Part shown: positions 1 through 8,526 of the stretch, one piece after another
Layout: every line of letters starts with the position of its first letter
Position numbering within the stretch: the stretch's first letter is position 1
Origin: Bacteroidota bacterium
Lineage (GTDB): Bacteria > Bacteroidota > Bacteroidia > Bacteroidales > WCHB1-69
Direction: 5' to 3'
DNA length: 12,329 nt
Assembly: GCA_023459435.1 (NCBI GenBank)
Contig: JAEWUL010000096.1
Coordinates: forward strand, 1 to 12,329
Notes under the pieces: model-generated
What the model was told of the DNA's origin: nothing
Databases searched by the model: none
Seen by the model: the letters and a program-made list of their open reading frames with translations, nothing else
Program-made: the position numbers and the translations under genes

Positions 1-1341
1 GTAATTACCACCCACCTTAGCGATTGGGTCAGGAACTCTTTTAACGCGGAATACGGTACCACCCATTTGAGCAGTTCTACCACCAAGGTCAGCTCTCACA
101 TTTACAGTTACGGTTTTTCCAACCATACTTTCAGGAACGGAGATATTAAATGCACCAGGACCTGATTTTGATTGAGAACCACCACCTACTAATTCAATAG
201 TGATTTTTTCTGGAGGAACAGGAGCATTTACAGATACAGGGTTTGCAATACCGGCATAAAATACGTTCATTTTTTCAGCTGCAACAGTTGCAGATGGTCT
301 TAAAACGGTATATTTATCTTTAAAAGCATAATTCATTTTGGTTCCGTCAGGTTTTGTAACTCTGATAAAGCCAGCAAATTTCTGATCACCTGGAGAACTG
401 GCAGGAATTTCAAGAACAACTTTACCATCTTTCCCTTCCAAACGTGTTGCTCCTTCTTCAGAAATTAAAGTATCAACACCCATTCTGTAGTACACCTCTG
501 GGGATTGTCTATCGTCGTATGCTGCTACAATAACATCTGCAGAGTACTTATCTCCTTGGAACACCATTTGAGAAACAGGGATTGCTCTGGCATTGATTTT
601 ATTAAATTTAAAGTCATCAGCTGTTGTGGATCCAATAGCATAATTTAACATCAAAGATTGAGCATTTCTGATTTCACCAATCGTTTTGTTAAGGAGTGTG
701 TAAGTAGCAATCATGATTTGGTGGTTAAAATAGTGCACTTCCCATGGTTCAAGAAGACCATCTTTATTCGGATGTTTAGTCACTACATCAAGACCAATTT
801 GTTTTTCATAGTTTGTTCTATCTTGAGGTTTATCAGCAGGGATAAGGTTGATTAGTTTTGTTTTGTATGCTGCAATTTTATTTCTAAGTTCTACTGCTTT
901 ACCAGAATTAACATTTTTGTCTTCTCCAAACATAAAATGGTGAACTTTACTAATATTATCTTTGTTGCTAATATCTTTAGCATTTTTAACTTTCCCTTCT
1001 TTTGTTTTATCAGTACCATCAACGGCAATAAGAAGTTCTGTTTTTAACGTTTCAATATATTTAACCAATTCATCAGATTCTCTAACGATAGTATTGACCA
1101 TCATTTCGGCGTTTTTCACTTTTTCTTCACCTTGAGAAGCTTTTTCCTTGGCTAATCTTTGTTCAATAGAAGAGATCCCTTGATTGGTTATAGATGTGGA
1201 ATTCACTAAAGTTTCGTCTACTACAGCGAATGCATCTAGGATATCTTTAGATACATTTAGTGCAAGCATTGCTGTAAGCACCAAATACATCATCCCAATC
1301 ATACGCTGCCGGGGGGTTTCCGGACAATTTGTTGCACCCAT
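1..1341 (-). CDS. gldM: GldM/PorM, T9SS inner-membrane motor protein (partial, 3' end beyond left edge)
   Basis: This is the periplasm-spanning component of the T9SS motor, which couples the proton-driven GldL ring to the GldK/GldN ring at the outer membrane. The window holds the first 447 codons with no stop; the F. johnsoniae protein has about 513 residues, so roughly 60-70 are missing. The ATG at 1341 opens with the family signature PRQRMIGMMYLVLTAMLALN (residues 10-29), a single N-terminal transmembrane helix preceded by the conserved Arg (R11, equivalent to R9 of F. johnsoniae GldM) that contacts GldL. The rest fits the elongated periplasmic D1-D3 domains and the start of D4; the last residues visible read VPDPIAKVGGNY. 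The gene lies 53 bases after gldL on the same strand, with an A-rich leader and no Shine-Dalgarno sequence. gldN is expected next, outside the window. Identification is by remembered family sequence; the domain limits are inferred. Confidence 0.95.
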   Translation of the reverse strand, partial: MGATNCPETPRQRMIGMMYLVLTAMLALNVSKDILDAFAVVDETLVNSTSITNQGISSIEQRLAKEKASQGEEKVKNAEMMVNTIVRESDELVKYIETLKTELLIAVDGTDKTKEGKVKNAKDISNKDNISKVHHFMFGEDKNVNSGKAVELRNKIAAYKTKLINLIPADKPQDRTNYEKQIGLDVVTKHPNKDGLLEPWEVHYFNHQIMIATYTLLNKTIGEIRNAQSLMLNYAIGSTTADDFKFNKINARAIPVSQMVFQGDKYSADVIVAAYDDRQSPEVYYRMGVDTLISEEGATRLEGKDGKVVLEIPASSPGDQKFAGFIRVTKPDGTKMNYAFKDKYTVLRPSATVAAEKMNVFYAGIANPVSVNAPVPPEKITIELVGGGSQSKSGPGAFNISVPESMVGKTVTVNVRADLGGRTAQMGGTVFRVKRVPDPIAKVGGNY

Positions 1342-1394
1342 ATACTATTTCTTTTTTAGTTGTTAATAATTTAGATTCGTTATGGTATGAAGGA

Positions 1395-2123
1395 TTATTT
1401 ACCACCCATTGCAGCTAACATATTACCATAGATATTGCTGATCTGAGCAACGTTTTTAGTCAGTTTGTCAACTTCTTCTTTATATTTAATTGTTTGTTCT
1501 AAAGATGAAGTTAGGGTATCAGCATACGCTTTAACACTTTGTTCCATTTTTTTGTAACTTTCCACAATCACTTCATTACTTTTTGCTTGAGCATCATAAG
1601 AATTGGATAAAGCAGAAGCAGTTTTATCATATTGAAGTGTTAGGTTTCTTGCAGACTCACCAGCTTTAACCAAACTAGACACATAGGTGTCGGTTGCAGA
1701 TGTTGCATCAGCTGTTCCAGAAATTTTCTTTGCATTTTCAGCAAGGTTTCTCATACCTGTTGCTAAACTTTCGATCAATTCTGGTCCAACTTTGGCTTGT
1801 TCTAACATTACATCCAATTGTTGAGTAATATTACCTTTTGGTAAATCTTTTTTCTTTGATTTAGGTTCAATCTCATCTTCATGTCCAACTGCTAATTCAG
1901 GATAAACAAGAGCCCAGTTATATTCTACGTGTAGAGGCTCAAAAGCGGAAGCAAAGAAAATAACAGATTCTGTTAACATACCTACCATAAGCATAATATC
2001 CGCAAACGGCCAGTGAAGAATTTTAAACAACGCACCTGCGATTACAACTGCGGCACCGATTCCGTACAATTTTGCCATGAAGTTTTTGTAATTTTTACTT
2101 CTTACAAGTTGATAAAGTGTCAT
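1395..2123 (-). CDS. gldL: GldL/PorL, T9SS proton-driven motor subunit
   Basis: GldL forms the inner-membrane pentameric ring that, with GldM, converts proton flow into motion for T9SS secretion and gliding. The 242-residue protein is slightly longer than F. johnsoniae GldL (about 215). Two N-terminal transmembrane helices are visible, about residues 20-36 (GIGAAVVIAGALFKILH) and 42-62 (DIMLMVGMLTESVIFFASAF). The functionally important charged residues known in the family appear to be kept: K34, H37, E52 and E62 line up with K27, H30, E49 and E59 of F. johnsoniae GldL. The family hallmark FEPL...VYPEL follows the second helix. Residues about 100-242 are rich in Ala, Gln, Glu, Lys and Leu and look like long helices or coiled coil, the cytoplasmic part of this family. 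Start ATG at 2123; 56 or 57 bases separate it from the end of gldK, which suggests cotranscription. Confidence 0.96.
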   Translation of the reverse strand: MTLYQLVRSKNYKNFMAKLYGIGAAVVIAGALFKILHWPFADIMLMVGMLTESVIFFASAFEPLHVEYNWALVYPELAVGHEDEIEPKSKKKDLPKGNITQQLDVMLEQAKVGPELIESLATGMRNLAENAKKISGTADATSATDTYVSSLVKAGESARNLTLQYDKTASALSNSYDAQAKSNEVIVESYKKMEQSVKAYADTLTSSLEQTIKYKEEVDKLTKNVAQISNIYGNMLAAMGGK

Positions 2124-2179
2124 AATTAAATTTTTAATTTGTTAATGATTATAAATGAATTAATGATTTGTTTGTTTTT

Positions 2180-3616
2180 CTAGTAAATGTGAGATGCTGA
2201 CGAAGTATTATCACCTCTTTGACGTCCCATATAAGATTGAACACAACGGAATCCAACATAAGATTTACAAGTATCTTGGTATTCGAATGATTTTACAGCA
2301 ACATTGGTGTAATAACTTACATCTTTCCATGATCCGCCACGGATCACTTTTCTTTTTTTAACTGGAGAATCTCCTTTTTTAGCATAATAGGTATAACTTG
2401 GATTCAAGTCGTGTGTAAAGTTTACTGATGATTTATCATATGCATCATTACACCATTCTGCAACGTTACCTGACATATCAAAGAGGCCAAAGTCGTTAGG
2501 GTGATAATGTGCTACAATTGCAGGATAAACGTTATCATCAGCGATATAGTTACCCCTTTGAGGTTTAAAGTTGCTTAAGAAACATCCGTTTGCATTTTGG
2601 GTATAAGGACCACCCCAAGGATATGGGTTGTTATCTAAATCCCCTCTGGCTGCCCATTCCCATTCTGCTTCTGTAGGAAGTCTGAACTCATGTTCATTAG
2701 CAAATGCTAATGTATTCAAAAAAGCCATGCGAATATGTGTTCTCCAGTATACAAAAGCTTTAGCTTGTCTCCAGCTTACACCAACAACAGGATAATGGTC
2801 GTATTGAGGATTTGAGAAATAGTTTAATGTCATTGGATCATTATAAGAATAGGTGTAATCATGATTCCAGCAAAGGGTATCAGGATAAATGTTTACAACA
2901 TCTCTGCGAATAAATTTTTCATATCCATTATTTAAATGACTGGGGCGATTAGCATAAATACCCCCAAGGTCACTTCCTTCCAATTCTTTAACTGCAGCAC
3001 CACGAATGGATGGATCTTCACGATCCTGGTATGAACTCAAATCCATTGTCCAATATTCAAAATTGAGCATAGCGATATTAATGGCATTAGGACGATAATG
3101 GTAATATCTGGTATTTACTTTATTGAATAATGGGCTCAAAGCTTCAATCTCTTCCACATCTTTAGAATCCCAAGGAATCTCTTCCTGCCAATTGATCAGT
3201 TTAGGTTCAATAATGGCTCCCTCTTCGTTATCTCCGTATGCTGTCCTTTTATCATATCTTAGATAATGGCCGTATTTTCCTCTAATATCTTCCCCTTCCA
3301 ATTCTCCAAGGAGGCAATGTGCAATAGAGTCTTTGACCCATTCCACAAACTGGCGGTACTCATTATTTGTAATTTCGGTTTCATCCATCCATAAGGCTAC
3401 AACAGTAACGCTTTTTGACTGGTTTGTCGTTGCATAGGGCACATCTTGATCACCTGAACCCATGGTATAGTGGCCGGCAGGAATATAAACCATTCCAAAA
3501 GGATTAAGGTCTAAAAAATCGGGACGATCTTGAACCCCTACTAACTGGCCGTCTCCAGAGTTTTGACATGCTGAAATCAGAACAGCTACTAATAATACAA
3601 ATGCTAATCTTTTCAT
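2180..3616 (-). CDS. gldK: GldK/PorK, T9SS ring lipoprotein with FGE-like fold
   Basis: GldK is an outer-membrane lipoprotein that forms the large periplasmic ring of the T9SS with GldN/PorN. I chose ATG at 3616 (478 residues). A GTG three codons upstream (3625) is in frame but adds only three residues. The chosen start gives a compact lipoprotein signal MKRLAFVLLVAVLISAC with a lipobox ending at C17. The formylglycine-generating-enzyme (FGE/sulfatase-modifying) fold is seen as VYIPAGHYTMGS (43-54), DETEITNNEYRQF (78-90), RLPTEAEWEWAARG (312-325), DMSGNVAEW (380-388), RGGSW (426-430) and GFRC (455-458). An insertion of about 180 residues (roughly 91-275) interrupts the fold, as in other GldK proteins. 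By eye, the paired catalytic cysteines of true FGE enzymes are missing between RGGSW and GFRC, which fits a structural role. It lies about 50 bases after porP/sprF and just before gldL. Confidence 0.96.
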   Translation of the reverse strand: MKRLAFVLLVAVLISACQNSGDGQLVGVQDRPDFLDLNPFGMVYIPAGHYTMGSGDQDVPYATTNQSKSVTVVALWMDETEITNNEYRQFVEWVKDSIAHCLLGELEGEDIRGKYGHYLRYDKRTAYGDNEEGAIIEPKLINWQEEIPWDSKDVEEIEALSPLFNKVNTRYYHYRPNAINIAMLNFEYWTMDLSSYQDREDPSIRGAAVKELEGSDLGGIYANRPSHLNNGYEKFIRRDVVNIYPDTLCWNHDYTYSYNDPMTLNYFSNPQYDHYPVVGVSWRQAKAFVYWRTHIRMAFLNTLAFANEHEFRLPTEAEWEWAARGDLDNNPYPWGGPYTQNANGCFLSNFKPQRGNYIADDNVYPAIVAHYHPNDFGLFDMSGNVAEWCNDAYDKSSVNFTHDLNPSYTYYAKKGDSPVKKRKVIRGGSWKDVSYYTNVAVKSFEYQDTCKSYVGFRCVQSYMGRQRGDNTSSASHIY

Positions 3617-3666
3617 GTTATTCACTTTATAATGTTGAAAACGTTTAATTGTCTATAATTATTTTA

Positions 3667-4680
3667 TTAATATTGATTTTTGTATAAATGTCTTGTTGAT
3701 CCATACCCTGAGAAGTATTCAGGTTTGAAAATATCAAAACAATATCTTACCACAAACTCGATATCTCCAAAGCTTCGATTGGCCTGATATCCCAGTTTAC
3801 TGGTAGTAAAACTATAGGAGAGCCCCATATCTAATCCTTTTAAGTATGGATTGGGATCGCTATAGAATGGTCTGGCACCAAAAACAACTGAAACGGCATC
3901 ATCAATACGATAATGTAAACCGCCCCATAATATATTATTGTATCGTGCAATCACTAACAAGTCAAACTGCACAATACTGAAATCTGTTTTCAACATTGCA
4001 CTAGGTTCAATCGTCCAGGCAGGATCAAATGGAACAGCATATATATATCCTCCATGGAGGTACATTTGCCTGGCAATCTTAAGGAAGTTTTCATCTCCGG
4101 ATATTCTGACATTTGTCAAAAGTTGCGTTGCAGAAGCACCCGCATACCAATTGGTTGCTTTATAAAATAATCCAAAATTGACATCAAAATTCATAAATGG
4201 GTCTTTCACAATTGCTTCAATAACAGGGTCTCCTGTTTGTATCGGACGAAGTTCTGCATCTGTTAAGGATTGTTGAAGAAACCCAACCTGAAATCCAATG
4301 CCTAATCTTCCGGTAGGTAAATTGAGTTTATAGGCATAGCCTAATCGTAAACCAACATTTTCAAACCACCCGTTTTTATCTTTAATCAGTGATAGTCCTA
4401 ATCCTCCTCTTAATTTACGTAAATAGGATTCCATATTAAACAGGATTTGTTGACCACCTGTATTATATGATGAATCGGTACTGGGGATCACATCCCTGTA
4501 ACCTGCATATTGTTGACGAAATAAACCTGTAAAACAAAGTGTATTGTGTTGCTCACCGGCTGATCCGGGATTAAAGTAATAATTTGCCCATGGAAATAAG
4601 GTAAACTGCGCATCTTGTTGCGCATGGGCACAAAAGCCACTTATCATTACAAAAAATAAAATAGTAACGCTTCGTCTCAT
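3667..4680 (-). CDS. porP: PorP/SprF-family T9SS outer-membrane protein
   Basis: This is the first gene of the T9SS run. It encodes a 337-residue predicted outer-membrane beta-barrel of the PorP/SprF family. A Sec signal peptide is clear (MRRSVTILFFVMISGFCAHA, cleavage after A20), followed by the family hallmark QFTLFPWANYYFNPGSAG (25-42), the equivalent of the usual QDPQFTQYMFNPLYYNPAYAG-like start. The remainder alternates hydrophobic and polar residues with many aromatics and Gly, as expected for beta-strands, for example LRLGYAYKLNLPTGRLGIGF and AVSVVFGARPFY. In Porphyromonas, PorP links the PorK/PorN ring to the peptidoglycan- and outer-membrane-associated parts. In Flavobacterium the homologue SprF is needed for SprB secretion. 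The gene stands directly before gldK, as in porPKLMN, so I use porP; sprF-like is equally valid because several paralogues are usual in one genome. Confidence 0.9.
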   Translation of the reverse strand: MRRSVTILFFVMISGFCAHAQQDAQFTLFPWANYYFNPGSAGEQHNTLCFTGLFRQQYAGYRDVIPSTDSSYNTGGQQILFNMESYLRKLRGGLGLSLIKDKNGWFENVGLRLGYAYKLNLPTGRLGIGFQVGFLQQSLTDAELRPIQTGDPVIEAIVKDPFMNFDVNFGLFYKATNWYAGASATQLLTNVRISGDENFLKIARQMYLHGGYIYAVPFDPAWTIEPSAMLKTDFSIVQFDLLVIARYNNILWGGLHYRIDDAVSVVFGARPFYSDPNPYLKGLDMGLSYSFTTSKLGYQANRSFGDIEFVVRYCFDIFKPEYFSGYGSTRHLYKNQY

Positions 4681-4996
4681 ATCGTTTACTTTCGTTTTTG
4701 TTTTTTTAGTTCGTTTATAAATCTTACTGTCAACATGTTATAATTCCTAGTTATTTTTGGCAATCAGCAACTTTATATAATACTCTTTTTTTAAAAATTT
4801 GTTACAATTTTTGAAGGTTTTTCAGTAAAATTTTTAACCCTCAAAAATACTATAAATTTCAGTTGGTAAATACTTGTTTTTTTTTCGATTGCCTCTTTTT
4901 CTTTTTTGTGAAATTCAACACTCCAATGTTAACAATTTTATATCATTGATTTACTGTTCTTTAAACTGTTTATATGGACATTGTATAAATTTAATT
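4681..4996. other. AT-rich 316-base intergenic region upstream of the T9SS operon
   Basis: The spacer lies between the stop of the 1155-residue outer-membrane protein gene and the start of porP, both on the minus strand. It is very AT-rich with several T runs on the plus strand. It holds one perfect minus-strand match to the Bacteroidota TAnnTTTG promoter box (4842-4849). I see no open frame with coding character, no tRNA-like or riboswitch-like structure, and no convincing intrinsic terminator for the upstream gene; the only repeated word near the stop (AACAGT twice on the minus strand, around 4950-4975) is direct, not inverted. Confidence 0.6.
4842..4849 (-). promoter_or_regulatory. Candidate -7 promoter box for the porP-gldKLM operon
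   Basis: The minus strand reads TATTTTTG here, a full match to the Bacteroidota primary-sigma -7 element TAnnTTTG. It lies about 160 bases upstream of the porP start codon, so it would give a long 5' leader of roughly 155 bases. No TTG-type -33 element is visible about 20 bases further upstream. The region is so AT-rich that a chance match is possible. It is the only perfect match I found in the spacer. Confidence 0.4.
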
Positions 4997-7900
4997 CTAA
5001 AATATTACTTTCATCTGTAAGGCTCCACTATGTATGGTTCTACTCTTTTCATTGATTCGTCCATTATATTGAAAATCAACCATTAGATATTCGGAAATCT
5101 GCATTTGGTATACAAATGTCCAGGTTAAATTCTTGCCAACTCCCAGCCCTTCTAGCATTTCATAACCCAGTGAACCATCAATATTTTGATTTGTTTTGAA
5201 AAAAGTGTATTTTGTTTTGGCACTTAAACTACCTTTTTGTGGAATTCTATAGTTGAGATCAAGTTCCCATTCATTGCCATTCAGTTTCTCCCGGCCAATA
5301 ATATTATTTTTATTTTTATACTGATAGGTAATATTCAGGTTTAATGGAGTAATGATTTGAAAATTAGTTTCCACTTTGATGTTATACAAACGGATGGAAT
5401 AATTATTGGATTGAAAAAATGTAGAACTGTTCCATTTGTTTCCTTTTAAAAAGGATACTCTAAAAATCATCTTGGATGTAGGTTTTACTCTGATCAGTAC
5501 TTCGTGAGATTCGTGTTGTTTGTTTTCTGGTCCATAATAGAGATAATTCTTATTTTGATTCAGTTTATAGTAATAATCTGCACCCCAAAACCTGGAATGA
5601 TTATATGTTATTGTATTATTAATCAGAATATTGGAATGTATTATTGTGGTGTCATCTGAATGGATTATAAAAGGGTTAAGGGCTTGAGTGAGTTTCTCTT
5701 TGGTATTTTTCTGAGAGATTCTGATCAGAGTTGCATTTTGAAAATGGGTAACCCATTTCAAGAAACCACTCTTTTGACTCCACAATAGAGCAGGTTTGAG
5801 GTGGATTGTTTGTGTAAATGTATTGTTATAAGTATAAATATAATCATTTGAAACGATCCAAATCTTGATGTAATTCGCTTCATTTTGAAAAACAGCCACT
5901 TCAAATTCATTCAACTCTTCGATTTGGTTTTGGTTGTAGTCGTTCCAGATGTGAGTTCCCTGTCCTGTGGCCACTTTTATAAAGCTGTATACTTTCTTTT
6001 GTTCCATCCCGCTTCCTGCCTCGTAATAGGTGTTGAGTTGAATGGCGTTTTTAAAAAACCTTCCTACATATTCGAGACTTCCAATAAAAAAATCCTCATA
6101 ATAAATATGTTGTATGGTGTCTTTCTGATAACTTCTTCTTATGGTAGCGGTTCCTTTTATATTTTGATTTTCCATAGGTTTTATATCAAATAACGCCTGA
6201 GCTTCATAGGCGATCTGATTTCGTGACAACAAACTCCCTTTTACCTGATCTGTAATGATATTTTTAAGTAATAGCTTATAATTATGGCTTATAGAATCAT
6301 TGTTTTTGATATAAACATGGAACTCATTGTACTGAAAACTATTATTCATCAATTGTTCCGATGATTTATTTAAAAACAGATTTCTTTCAAACCGTTCATA
6401 GATGCCCAATTCTATTTTTTTCCAGGTTTTAGAGAGTTGATTCATCGTTCTGAGATATTGAGAATTGTTGATGGTATCGTCACTAAGAAGGATTGAGGTG
6501 TTGGAAGTAAAGAGGTATGAGCCTATTTTGGTATGTGTTGTCAATTGATTTCGCCAAGAGCTCAGATAGTGTTGAATGGTATAATAATTCAAATCGTATT
6601 TGGTTTCCCCATATCTGGGATTTGTTAGGGCAGTGGATAGTTTGATCATTGTTTCATGATTGGGAGCGACAAAAGTATTGGTTAAATTATAATCTTTGTA
6701 AAACTCAACAGCTCTATAAGGTTCAATGGGGTTAAAATTTCTGTTTTGGAATTCGTAACCGGCGTTAGCAATCCACGTCCAGGGGGTTCTAGTAGAATCA
6801 TTTTTAAAAAATGTTTTATGATAAGACACATTTAGTTTGTGGGCAAAACCCAGATTATTCTCCTCATCATGGGTTGAGAATAAATTTTGATCATAATTGG
6901 ACAATGAGAATTCTGTGTCAATAAATAATGATTTGGTAAGGTCATAAGTAAAGCCCAATGTTCCGATTTGTCGTAAAATTGGAGTTGTTAATTGAATAAC
7001 AGGATCATAATTCCCTTGTTTGATGTTATTTAAAGGAGCGACCCACTGGAAAACCCTTCCATTAGCACCTGATGATACTAAAATATAATCACCTTGGTTC
7101 TCCCCTATCCAACTCATATTGAGACGATAAAGTGTTGCTGTTTGATCTGTTGTGTAATAATAGATATGGTATACGACTCCTTCCACGAGCGTATCTTTAG
7201 ATTGATACAAGATCTCGCCCGGATAGAAAGAGGAAGTGTCTACACCTGGAAATAAAGGTTTTGCATCATCATATAATCTACTCAAAAACAATTTCATACT
7301 ATCGTTCAATTCCGGTTGCAGCGCACTATTTCTCAAATCTTTTTCCTGATAAAAATTCAATCTGATATTCCATTTTGGATTTTTGACACTTTGCATCTGA
7401 TTAAAAGAGTATAACGTATATCTGGAATAGGAAAGATCAGAATATTCGTATTCCACATTAATCTCTTTTTCGATGGTAACTAATATTTTTGCTGTAAAAG
7501 TGATCTCACCGGTATTGTAGTCTATCACATAATCCTGATCCAACCCTCTTAGCATCAATTTGTTATCAATATACACTCTTTCAGAACCTGCCAGAATAAC
7601 GATATGAGCCATTGGTATATTTCCAGTCAATTTATACGGGCCTTGTTTCCCATTGATTATATTCAATTTTTGTTTAACAAATCTCCCCTTCGATACACCA
7701 CCACCTGTTTTGGTTTTCCATAAATATCGGTTGGTTGAATCTGTTGTATAGGAAAGTTCCATCCCAATGATCTTCTTGTTCAGAACCATAAAATGAGCAT
7801 TTGGTCTGGTTACCTCAATATCCCCTGCATTCATAAACCATTTGTTTTTATAATTGAGTGTGATGAATATTTTGTCAAAATCCTGCACCCTTCTGGTATT

Positions 7901-8464
7901 TCCTTCCGGTTGGACCGGTACATTTTTATCGGTTATATTGGCTTTAATCTCAATATCGGGTGCTAAAAAACCGGTAAGTTGAAGATTTAGGGAAGAGTTT
8001 AACACAAAATCCTGATTATTACCTACAGAAAAGCCTCTTATGATCGACCCGTCTGACTCCAATTGAGATCCATCATAAGCAGACTCAAAAAGGGAGTTTT
8101 TCATATTTACGATTTCTGGCTGGTATAGATTTCCTTTAGATGAGATGATTTGGGGAGATTTATTTTGAAATACTTTAGAAAAATCGGTATCAAAAACCAG
8201 ATATTTGCAATGAAGCGGTACACCTATCAAAGAAGAGTCTACAATATATAGTGTCGCTGTGATCGGATTGATATAATATTGAGCTGGTGTTCGTTTATCA
8301 ATACTAAAAGAATTTGGATATACGGTTAAAGTATCGAATTGAAAAACGGCAGAATCAGCTACAATAATTTTTTCTCTTTGAAACAAAACCTGTTGAGCAT
8401 TGGATATTGGCATTAACAATAATGCCAAAAAAGCAATAATCAAATGTTTTGGAGCCAGATTCAT
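4997..8464 (-). CDS. Large exported outer-membrane beta-barrel-like protein of unnamed Bacteroidota family (SprA-reminiscent)
   Basis: The 1155-residue protein has a Sec signal peptide (MNLAPKHLIIAFLALLLMPISNA, cleavage near A23). Residues 143-220 hold a strongly patterned block: RGFSVGNNQDFVLNSSLNLQ (143-162), then KNVPVQPEGNT and VQDFDKIFITLNY, then a GDI turn (214-216). A second block at 297-323 contains RVYIDNKLMLRGLDQDYVID and the turn YNTGEITF, followed by INVEYEYSDLSYSRY. From memory, these blocks recur in many large Bacteroidota proteins annotated only as hypothetical. The layout of strand, conserved acidic turn and 'GxI/V' recalls the repeated modules of the T9SS translocon SprA, but at half the length. 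Residues about 500-1155 look like amphipathic strands rich in Tyr, Asn and Thr, ending in KVIF with the C-terminal aromatic common in outer-membrane barrels. Its function is unknown. It lies on the same strand upstream of the T9SS operon and is divergent from the glycosyltransferase pair. Start ATG at 8464. Confidence 0.75.
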   Translation of the reverse strand: MNLAPKHLIIAFLALLLMPISNAQQVLFQREKIIVADSAVFQFDTLTVYPNSFSIDKRTPAQYYINPITATLYIVDSSLIGVPLHCKYLVFDTDFSKVFQNKSPQIISSKGNLYQPEIVNMKNSLFESAYDGSQLESDGSIIRGFSVGNNQDFVLNSSLNLQLTGFLAPDIEIKANITDKNVPVQPEGNTRRVQDFDKIFITLNYKNKWFMNAGDIEVTRPNAHFMVLNKKIIGMELSYTTDSTNRYLWKTKTGGGVSKGRFVKQKLNIINGKQGPYKLTGNIPMAHIVILAGSERVYIDNKLMLRGLDQDYVIDYNTGEITFTAKILVTIEKEINVEYEYSDLSYSRYTLYSFNQMQSVKNPKWNIRLNFYQEKDLRNSALQPELNDSMKLFLSRLYDDAKPLFPGVDTSSFYPGEILYQSKDTLVEGVVYHIYYYTTDQTATLYRLNMSWIGENQGDYILVSSGANGRVFQWVAPLNNIKQGNYDPVIQLTTPILRQIGTLGFTYDLTKSLFIDTEFSLSNYDQNLFSTHDEENNLGFAHKLNVSYHKTFFKNDSTRTPWTWIANAGYEFQNRNFNPIEPYRAVEFYKDYNLTNTFVAPNHETMIKLSTALTNPRYGETKYDLNYYTIQHYLSSWRNQLTTHTKIGSYLFTSNTSILLSDDTINNSQYLRTMNQLSKTWKKIELGIYERFERNLFLNKSSEQLMNNSFQYNEFHVYIKNNDSISHNYKLLLKNIITDQVKGSLLSRNQIAYEAQALFDIKPMENQNIKGTATIRRSYQKDTIQHIYYEDFFIGSLEYVGRFFKNAIQLNTYYEAGSGMEQKKVYSFIKVATGQGTHIWNDYNQNQIEELNEFEVAVFQNEANYIKIWIVSNDYIYTYNNTFTQTIHLKPALLWSQKSGFLKWVTHFQNATLIRISQKNTKEKLTQALNPFIIHSDDTTIIHSNILINNTITYNHSRFWGADYYYKLNQNKNYLYYGPENKQHESHEVLIRVKPTSKMIFRVSFLKGNKWNSSTFFQSNNYSIRLYNIKVETNFQIITPLNLNITYQYKNKNNIIGREKLNGNEWELDLNYRIPQKGSLSAKTKYTFFKTNQNIDGSLGYEMLEGLGVGKNLTWTFVYQMQISEYLMVDFQYNGRINEKSRTIHSGALQMKVIF

Positions 8465-8488
8465 TCTGTTTTTTCATGGTATAACTTG

Positions 8489-8496
8489 CAAAAGTA
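8489..8496 (-). promoter_or_regulatory. -7 promoter box for the 1155-residue outer-membrane protein gene
   Basis: The minus strand reads TACTTTTG, a full match to the Bacteroidota TAnnTTTG -7 element, followed by C as is common. It lies 24 bases upstream of the ATG at 8464, leaving a short leader. No clear -33 TTG is seen about 20 bases upstream. Confidence 0.6.
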
Positions 8497-8518
8497 AACA
8501 TTATTTTATAAAATGGTG

Positions 8519-8526
8519 TATTTTTG
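8519..8526 (+). promoter_or_regulatory. -7 promoter box for the glycosyltransferase pair
   Basis: The plus strand reads TATTTTTG followed by C, a full TAnnTTTG match. It ends 14 bases before the ATG at 8541, so the mRNA leader would be very short (under 10 bases), close to leaderless. The box sits back to back with the minus-strand box at 8489-8496, and the upstream halves of the two promoters must overlap. Confidence 0.55.

Noticed and set aside
3617..3625. GTG start for gldK three codons upstream of the ATG
   Set aside because: In frame, but it adds only MNN before an already typical lipoprotein signal; ATG at 3616 is the simpler start.
4728..4733. TTGACA on the minus strand upstream of porP, like a sigma-70 -35 box
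   Set aside because: No matching -10 at about 17 bases, and Bacteroidota primary promoters do not use this consensus; TATAAA is only 8-9 bases away.
5885..6193. 102-codon open frame on the plus strand inside the large outer-membrane protein gene
   Set aside because: It lies wholly antisense to a long gene with clear signal peptide and conserved blocks, has no promoter match or family feature, and is explained by codon bias of the opposite strand.
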